From contig NZ_JAGGMQ010000001.1 of NCBI RefSeq assembly GCF_017875465.1, positions 4,712,001 to 4,776,000 of the forward strand: a stretch of 64,000 nucleotides of DNA, given 5' to 3'. The position numbers and the translations under genes were made by a program. The DNA comes from Winslowiella toletana. GTDB lineage: Bacteria; Pseudomonadota; Gammaproteobacteria; Enterobacterales; Enterobacteriaceae. The notes under the pieces were generated by a model, which searched no databases, was not told where the DNA came from, and saw nothing but the letters and a program-made list of their open reading frames with translations. The first letter of the stretch is position 1; the number at the start of each line of letters is the position of its first letter. Shown here piece after piece: positions 59,165 through 64,000 of the stretch.

Positions 59165-62100
59165 ATGATCCCACAGATTTCTCAGGCACCTGGCCTCATT
59201 CAGCTGGTGCTGACGTTTTTGGAAACTTTACAGCAGCAGGGCTTCACCGGTGATACGGCAACCAGTTATGCCGATCGCCTGACAATGTCGACCGATAACA
59301 GTATCTATCAATTGTTGCCCGATGCGGTGCTTTTTCCGCGATCCACCGCTGATGTCGCGCTGATTGCCCGTATTGCCGGTGAAACACGTTTCAGCAGCCT
59401 GGTGTTTACCCCCCGCGGCGGCGGCACCGGCACCAATGGCCAGTCGCTGAACCAGGGCATTGTGGTCGATATGTCGCGCCATATGAACCGTATTCTGGAA
59501 ATTAACCCGGAGCAGGGCTGGGTACGGGTGGAAGCCGGGGTGATTAAAGATCAGCTTAATGCTTACCTGAAACCCTATGGCTACTTCTTTTCACCGGAAC
59601 TCTCAACCAGTAATCGCGCCACCCTCGGCGGGATGATCAATACCGATGCCTCCGGTCAGGGGTCGCTGGTGTACGGTAAAACCTCCGACCACGTACTGGG
59701 CCTGCGAGCGGTGTTGCTGGGCGGCGAGATCCTTGATACGCGTGAAATGCCGGTAGCGCTGGCGGAGAAGCTGGCGCAGGACGCCACGCCAGAAGGCGAG
59801 ATCTATCGCACGGTACTCGCCAGCTGTCGCGATCAGCGCGCATTGATTGTCGAAAAATTCCCGAAACTGAACCGCTTTTTAACCGGTTACGATCTGCGCC
59901 ATGTACTGAGTGACGACCTGCAACGTTTTGACCTGACGCGCATCCTGTGTGGTGCCGAAGGGACGCTGGCGTTTATCAGCGAAGCGCGGCTGGATATTAC
60001 GCCGCTGCCGAAAGTGCGACGGCTGGTCAATATTAAATATGACGCCTTTGATTCGGCGCTGCGCAATGCGCCATTTATGGTAGAGGCCAAAGCGCTGTCG
60101 GTGGAAACCGTTGACTCAAAAGTGCTTAATCTGGCGCGCGAAGATATTGTCTGGCATTCGGTGAGTGAACTGATTACCGATGTGGCGGATCAGACCATGC
60201 TTGGGCTAAATATTGTCGAATTTGCCGGTGATGATAAGGCGCTGATCGACAGCCAGGTTGAATCACTGTGTGAACGCCTGGAAGGGCTGATGGCGGCGCG
60301 CGAGGGCGGAGTGATTGGCTACCAGCTGTGTAACGACCTCGACGGCATTGAGCGCATCTATGCGATGCGTAAAAAAGCGGTCGGTCTGCTGGGCAATGCC
60401 AAAGGGCGCGCCAAACCGATTCCGTTTGTCGAAGATACGGCGGTGCCGCCGGATCATCTGGCGGATTACATTGTGGAATTTCGCGCCTTACTCGACAGTC
60501 ATAACCTGAGTTACGGCATGTTTGGCCATGTCGATGCCGGCGTGCTGCATGTCCGTCCGGCGCTGGATATGTGCGATCCGCAGCAGGAGATGCTGATGAA
60601 GCAGATCTCTGATGAGGTGGTGGCGCTGACCGCGCGCTACGGCGGTCTGCTGTGGGGCGAACATGGAAAAGGTTTCCGCGCCGAATACAGTCCGGCGTTC
60701 TTTGGCGAGACGCTCTATCATGAGTTACGCCGGATTAAAGCGGCATTTGATCCCGCCAACCGGCTTAATCCGGGCAAAATCTGTGCGCCGCTCGGCGTCG
60801 ATGATCCGATGATGAAAGTCGATGCGGTGAAGCGTGGCACTTATGATTGCCAGATCCCGGTGAATGTGCGCAGCGACTGGCGCGGCGCCATGGAGTGTAA
60901 CGGCAACGGCTTATGCTTTAACTTTGATGCGCGCAGTCCGATGTGCCCGTCGATGAAGATTACCCGCAACCGCATTCACTCGCCAAAAGGACGCGCTACG
61001 CTGACGCGTGAATGGCTGCGTCTGCTGGCGGAGAAAGGCGTCGATCCACTGCTGCTGGAGAAACAGCTGCCGACCGCCGGTGTCAGCCTGCGTGGCTTGA
61101 TCGAACGCACCCGCAACAGCTGGCATGCTAAGCAGGGCGAGTATGACTTCTCCCATGAGGTGAAAGAGGCGATGTCGGGCTGTCTGGCCTGTAAAGCCTG
61201 TTCCACCCAGTGTCCGATCAAAATTGATGTGCCAGGTTTCCGCTCGCGCTTTTTGCAGCTCTACCATACGCGCTATCTGCGCCCGCTCAGTGATCATCTG
61301 GTCGCCAGCGTCGAGAGCTATGCGCCGCTGATGGCGCGTGCGCCGAAGACCTTTAACTTCTTCCTGCGCCAGCCATGGATCCGTGAGCTGAGTAAAAAAC
61401 ATATCGGCATGGTCGATCTGCCGCTGCTCTCGTCACCCAATCTGAAACAGCAGCTGGCCGGGCACGCTGCCGGTAAAGCTACGCTGGAGAGCCTTGAGCT
61501 GCTTAGCGCAGAGCAACGGGCGAAAATGGTGCTGGTGGTGCAGGATCCCTTTACCAGTTACTACGAAGCGCAGCTGGTTGCTGATTTTGTGCGCCTGATT
61601 GAAAAACTGGGTTATCAGCCGGTATTGCTGCCGTTTTCGCCCAACGGCAAAGCGCAACATATCAAGGGCTTTTTGCAGCGTTTCGCCCGCACTGCGCAGA
61701 AGACCGCCGACGTTCTGAATCGCGTCGCCCGTTTGCAGATGCCGATGGTGGGCGTCGATCCGGCGCTGGTGCTCTGCTATCGCGATGAGTACAAAGAGAT
61801 CCTCGGCGATAAGCGCGGCGACTTCCATGTGCAGCTGGTGCACGAGTGGCTGCAAAATGCGCTTGATCTGCGCGATGCGCCAGAAGCCAGTGGAGAAGCC
61901 TGGTATCTGTTTGGTCACTGCACCGAAGTTACCGCGCTGCCGTCAACGCCAGACCAGTGGCAGGGAATTTTCGCCCGTTTTGGTGCCAGGCTGGAAAATA
62001 TCAGCGTCGGGTGTTGCGGTATGGCGGGAACTTACGGCCATGAGAGCAAAAACCTTGAAAATTCGCTGGGAATTTATGCGCTGTCATGGCATCAGGCGTT

Positions 62101-62218
62101 GCAGAAATTACCGCGTCAGCGCTGTCTGGCCACCGGTTACTCCTGTCGCAGCCAGGTGAAACGTATTGAGGGCAATGGCATGCGTCATCCACTACAGGCT
62201 CTGCTGGAGATGGTGTAA
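59165..62218 (+). CDS. ydiJ: FAD/4Fe-4S D-2-hydroxyglutarate dehydrogenase YdiJ
   Basis: 1017-residue two-part oxidoreductase. The N-terminal half is an FAD-linked oxidase (FTPRGGGTGTNGQSLNQG, STSNRATLGGMINTDASGQG, FGHVDAGVLHVRP, LWGEHGKGFRAEYSP, NRLNPGKIC). The C-terminal half has a ferredoxin-type cluster motif (GCLACKACSTQCPIKIDVPG) and a CCG-type domain (GCCGMAGTYGH). E. coli YdiJ has been reported to oxidise D-2-hydroxyglutarate. The ATG at 59165 gives the E. coli N-terminus MIPQISQAPG; the longer reading would run through the PurR-like box. It abuts menI. Confidence 0.93.
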   Translation: MIPQISQAPGLIQLVLTFLETLQQQGFTGDTATSYADRLTMSTDNSIYQLLPDAVLFPRSTADVALIARIAGETRFSSLVFTPRGGGTGTNGQSLNQGIVVDMSRHMNRILEINPEQGWVRVEAGVIKDQLNAYLKPYGYFFSPELSTSNRATLGGMINTDASGQGSLVYGKTSDHVLGLRAVLLGGEILDTREMPVALAEKLAQDATPEGEIYRTVLASCRDQRALIVEKFPKLNRFLTGYDLRHVLSDDLQRFDLTRILCGAEGTLAFISEARLDITPLPKVRRLVNIKYDAFDSALRNAPFMVEAKALSVETVDSKVLNLAREDIVWHSVSELITDVADQTMLGLNIVEFAGDDKALIDSQVESLCERLEGLMAAREGGVIGYQLCNDLDGIERIYAMRKKAVGLLGNAKGRAKPIPFVEDTAVPPDHLADYIVEFRALLDSHNLSYGMFGHVDAGVLHVRPALDMCDPQQEMLMKQISDEVVALTARYGGLLWGEHGKGFRAEYSPAFFGETLYHELRRIKAAFDPANRLNPGKICAPLGVDDPMMKVDAVKRGTYDCQIPVNVRSDWRGAMECNGNGLCFNFDARSPMCPSMKITRNRIHSPKGRATLTREWLRLLAEKGVDPLLLEKQLPTAGVSLRGLIERTRNSWHAKQGEYDFSHEVKEAMSGCLACKACSTQCPIKIDVPGFRSRFLQLYHTRYLRPLSDHLVASVESYAPLMARAPKTFNFFLRQPWIRELSKKHIGMVDLPLLSSPNLKQQLAGHAAGKATLESLELLSAEQRAKMVLVVQDPFTSYYEAQLVADFVRLIEKLGYQPVLLPFSPNGKAQHIKGFLQRFARTAQKTADVLNRVARLQMPMVGVDPALVLCYRDEYKEILGDKRGDFHVQLVHEWLQNALDLRDAPEASGEAWYLFGHCTEVTALPSTPDQWQGIFARFGARLENISVGCCGMAGTYGHESKNLENSLGIYALSWHQALQKLPRQRCLATGYSCRSQVKRIEGNGMRHPLQALLEMV

Positions 62219-62641
62219 ATGGCAATCTGGAAACGTGAAACCACGCTGTTGCAGCTTAATCAGCGCAGCGCTGGCTGTATGGTCGAACATCTTGGCATTC
62301 GCTTTACGGCGTTAACCGATGACAGCCTCGCTGCGATGATGCCGGTTGATCATCGCACCACACAGCCGTTTGGCCTGCTGCATGGCGGCGCTTCGGCGGC
62401 GCTGGCGGAAACGCTGGGTTCAATGGCGGGTTATCTCTGTACCACCGGGGATGACTATATTGTCGGGCTGGAGATCAATGCCAACCACATTCGTTCGGCG
62501 CGTGAAGGCGAAGTGCGTGGCGTCTGTCGGCCGCTGCATCTTGGCCGGTCGCATCAGGTGTGGCAGATTGAGATTTTCGACCAGCAAGACCAGCTGTGCT
62601 GCATTTCACGCTTAACCACGTCGGTGATGCAACGGCAATAA
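62219..62641 (+). CDS. menI: 1,4-dihydroxy-2-naphthoyl-CoA hydrolase MenI
   Basis: 140-residue hot-dog thioesterase (YdiI) of menaquinone synthesis, releasing 1,4-dihydroxy-2-naphthoate from its CoA ester. The active-site block is [22 protein letters not shown] with the catalytic Glu, followed by [19 protein letters not shown] and [10 protein letters not shown]. The ATG directly follows the ydiJ stop, with no gap. Slightly longer than E. coli MenI (136). Confidence 0.95.
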   Translation: MAIWKRETTLLQLNQRSAGCMVEHLGIRFTALTDDSLAAMMPVDHRTTQPFGLLHGGASAALAETLGSMAGYLCTTGDDYIVGLEINANHIRSAREGEVRGVCRPLHLGRSHQVWQIEIFDQQDQLCCISRLTTSVMQRQ

Positions 62642-62649
62642 TCTTGCGC

Positions 62650-62671
62650 ACGGGCGGCGCTCGTCGCCCGT
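62650..62671. terminator. Hairpin between menI and the convergent unknown gene
   Basis: ACGGGCGGCG pairs with CGTCGCCCGT (one G-T pair) around a 2-base centre. It lies in the 31-base convergent gap and lacks a clear U-tract. Confidence 0.5.
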
Positions 62672-62672
62672 A

Positions 62673-63077
62673 TTACATATTCCACGACGCGTGCTTCACA
62701 AACTCATTCTGCAATACCGTGGCTTTGTCCCACTCTCCGCTAATCGCCAGCTGATGGCACAGTTGGGTAAGTGAGTGACGCGCCAGCTGCCAGGCTTGCA
62801 TACGGAACAGACGTTCACGCTCGCTATTTACCATCTCGGAAACCAGGCGATGATGCAGTTTTCCCAGCGCATGCAGATAGCTCTGGTCGTCGCCGTTGAT
62901 CTGGCACAATTCGGCCATATCTAAACAGGTGTCGCTGAATTTGCGTAGCTGATCGAGTGAGCAGTCCGGACGGTTGAGCTTAGCCTGCGCCATATAGAAA
63001 TCGACGGTGATATCGCGCATCGAAAACTTGTACTCATCAATTTTGTACTGCAGCCAGGCACTCATCGAGACATTCAT
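62673..63077 (-). CDS. Unrecognised helical protein behind a Fur box
   Basis: 134 residues from the ATG at 63077 (a TTG four codons upstream and an ATG four codons downstream are alternatives; no start has a good Shine-Dalgarno). The sequence is wholly helical in appearance and polar, with no signal peptide or membrane segment: SAWLQYKIDEYKFSMRD, LRKFSDTCLDMAELCQI, LHHRLVSEMVNSERERLFR, and LTQLCHQLAISGEWDKATV, the last hinting at helical repeats. I do not recognise a family. E. coli has the unrelated ydiH here. A perfect -10 (TATAAT, 63115-63120) and an 18/19 Fur box over the start point make it an iron-repressed gene. Confidence 0.7.
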   Translation of the reverse strand: MNVSMSAWLQYKIDEYKFSMRDITVDFYMAQAKLNRPDCSLDQLRKFSDTCLDMAELCQINGDDQSYLHALGKLHHRLVSEMVNSERERLFRMQAWQLARHSLTQLCHQLAISGEWDKATVLQNEFVKHASWNM

Positions 63078-63093
63078 GCAACCATCCAATCAC

Positions 63094-63112
63094 GTTAATG
63101 ATAATCATTATC
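63094..63112. promoter_or_regulatory. Near-perfect Fur box between the unknown gene and sufA
   Basis: GTTAATGATAATCATTATC differs from the 19-base Fur consensus at one position. On the minus strand it begins three bases after a TATAAT -10, so bound Fur would cover the transcription start of the unknown gene. Confidence 0.93.
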
Positions 63113-63400
63113 ATATTATAATCAGCACGATCTTCAAGATATTCCAGAAACTTATTTACCGATAAATGCTGCCTGTTAATTAAATTGATATAATCGATAC
63201 CTGACGCCCGATAAACGGGTAAAATAACTATTATTCATCTTCGTTACTTTGTGTTAACGAATGAGTTGTTGTTTTTTAACAGATTATTACTTCAGTTTTG
63301 CAGTATGAGGCGCAGAGCGCAATCCTCAGTACAGGGTCTATCCTTAGTAAAACAGGTACGAAAAAGACCATTTCAGCTATATCCCTGCAAAACAAGAGGT

Positions 63401-63419
63401 TGAAGCATTAATCATTATC
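63401..63419 (+). promoter_or_regulatory. Fur box of the suf operon
   Basis: The right part TAATCATTATC matches the Fur consensus over 11 consecutive bases; the left part is weak (12/19 overall). It lies 56 bases before sufA. E. coli suf is repressed by Fur and activated by IscR and OxyR with IHF; I could not place those other sites with confidence. Confidence 0.7.
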
Positions 63420-63474
63420 ACTAACATAGGGATATTAGCCCTCATGGGCTATCGCATCGCGAGGTACTTTTTTT

Positions 63475-63849
63475 ATGCAATCTGCAAATCCTGCATCATT
63501 CTCTCCTGACGACTTTGTCTGGAAGGGACTTAAGCTCACCGACAGCGCGGCGCAGCAAATTATTGCGCTTTCCGCCAGCGATCCACACGTTAAGGGATTA
63601 AAGCTCGGCGTGAAGCAGTCTGGCTGCGCGGGTTTTGGTTATGTGATGGAACTGGTGAAAGAACCCGCTGAAGACGATCTTCAGTTCACCCATCAGGGAG
63701 CCAGCTTGTTTGTCCCGCTTCAGGCGATGCCGTTTGTCGACGGCACCGAAGTCGACTTCGTCCGCGAAGGCCTGAATCAGATTTTCAAATTTAATAACCC
63801 CAAAGCTCAACACGCCTGCGGCTGTGGTGAGAGCTTTGGCGTAGAGTAA
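63475..63849 (+). CDS. sufA: Fe-S cluster assembly A-type carrier SufA
   Basis: 124-residue A-type carrier that receives clusters from SufBCD and hands them to apo-proteins. The three ligand Cys are visible: LGVKQSGCAGFGYVMEL and AQHACGCGESFGVE at the end. AMPFVDGTEVDFVREGLNQIFKFNNP is the SufA block. GAGG lies about ten bases before the ATG. First gene of the iron-starvation and oxidative-stress suf operon; sufB starts eight bases after its stop. Confidence 0.96.
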   Translation: MQSANPASFSPDDFVWKGLKLTDSAAQQIIALSASDPHVKGLKLGVKQSGCAGFGYVMELVKEPAEDDLQFTHQGASLFVPLQAMPFVDGTEVDFVREGLNQIFKFNNPKAQHACGCGESFGVE

Positions 63850-63857
63850 CTAACGTT

Positions 63858-64000
63858 ATGTCGCGACATACTGAAGCATCTGACGATGTACAAATCTGGG
63901 AAGGCAGCCATCAGAACTACAAAGAGGGCTTCTTTACCAATCTGGAAACCGATGAACTGGCGCACGGCCTCAGCGAAGAGGTGGTCCGCGCGATTTCCGC
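63858..64000 (+). CDS. sufB: Fe-S cluster scaffold SufB, N-terminal part
   Basis: The first 47 codons of SufB, cut by the window end. It reads MSRHTEASDDVQIWEGS, then YKEGFFTNLETDELAHGLSE and EVVRAIS, the E. coli SufB N-terminus. SufB with SufC and SufD forms the scaffold on which clusters are built from SufSE sulfur. Confidence 0.95.
   Translation, partial: MSRHTEASDDVQIWEGSHQNYKEGFFTNLETDELAHGLSEEVVRAIS

Noticed and set aside
63360..63410. IscR type 2 site before sufA
   Set aside because: The CC...GAGG spacing is roughly right but key positions of the pattern do not match.
63094..63419. One shared bidirectional Fur box for the unknown gene and sufA
   Set aside because: The strong box is about 360 bases from sufA and lies on the -10 of the other gene. 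A separate, weaker Fur-like site exists 56 bases before sufA, so two boxes are more likely.

Overview
The window looks like a chromosomal segment of a gamma-proteobacterium of the order Enterobacterales. The gene order ast-spy-cho-nadE-osmE-katE-tcyP-ydjM-hxpB-yniB-yniA-ydiZ-ydiY-thrS-infC-rpmI-rplT-pheM-pheS-pheT-ihfA-btuC-btuE-btuD-nlpC-ydiV-selO-aroH-ppsR-ppsA-rprA-ydiK-ydiJ-menI-sufA-sufB matches the Escherichia coli order as I remember it, but several loci are inserted or replaced. That mixture, together with kduID, an hmu haem locus and cyanide-insensitive oxidase genes, suggests an Erwiniaceae-type organism (Pantoea or Erwinia like). The family assignment is inference; no rRNA is present to test it. 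I saw no insertion sequence, CRISPR array, tRNA or prophage.

Left part (1-12.6 kb): the end of a MarR/GNAT gene, a bestrophin-like channel (yneE), a general porin, a bd-type cyanide-insensitive quinol oxidase with its small DUF2474 subunit, then the complete arginine succinyltransferase operon astCADBE. The ast operon sits behind a sigma-54 promoter with a tandem pair of NtrC-like sites, which is the logic of nitrogen scavenging from arginine.

Middle-left part (12.6-32.5 kb): stress and accessory genes. These are spy (periplasmic chaperone), cho (UvrC-like nuclease), yddG (exporter), nadE, a TetR/MFS efflux pair, osmE, a membrane winged-helix regulator with an overlapping FidL-like partner, a small secreted DUF6515-like protein, katE with a sigma-S type -10, the cystine carrier tcyP, SOS-linked ydjM with a LexA box, kduD/kduI behind a KdgR-like box, hxpB, yniB, yniA, ydiZ, a Fur-box orphan siderophore-type binding protein (where E. 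coli has pfkB), and ydiY.

Middle-right part (32.5-46.4 kb): the translation block thrS to ihfA with its RNA controls (tRNA-like thrS operator, AUU start of infC, pheM leader peptide and attenuator), then a small secreted protein, the split vitamin B12 transporter genes btuC-btuE-btuD, nlpC, a degenerate EAL protein (ydiV/rflP), and the AMPylator selO.

Right part (46.4-64 kb): haem uptake genes hmuRSTUV on the minus strand behind a near-consensus Fur box; aroH; the ppsR/ppsA divergent pair with a Cra site; the small RNA rprA with an RcsB-like box; ydiK and ydiJ around a PurR-like box; menI; an unrecognised helical protein whose promoter is overlapped by an 18/19 Fur box; and the start of the iron-starvation Fe-S assembly operon sufAB. 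Iron recurs: four separate Fur-type boxes control haem uptake, an orphan binding protein, the unknown gene and suf.
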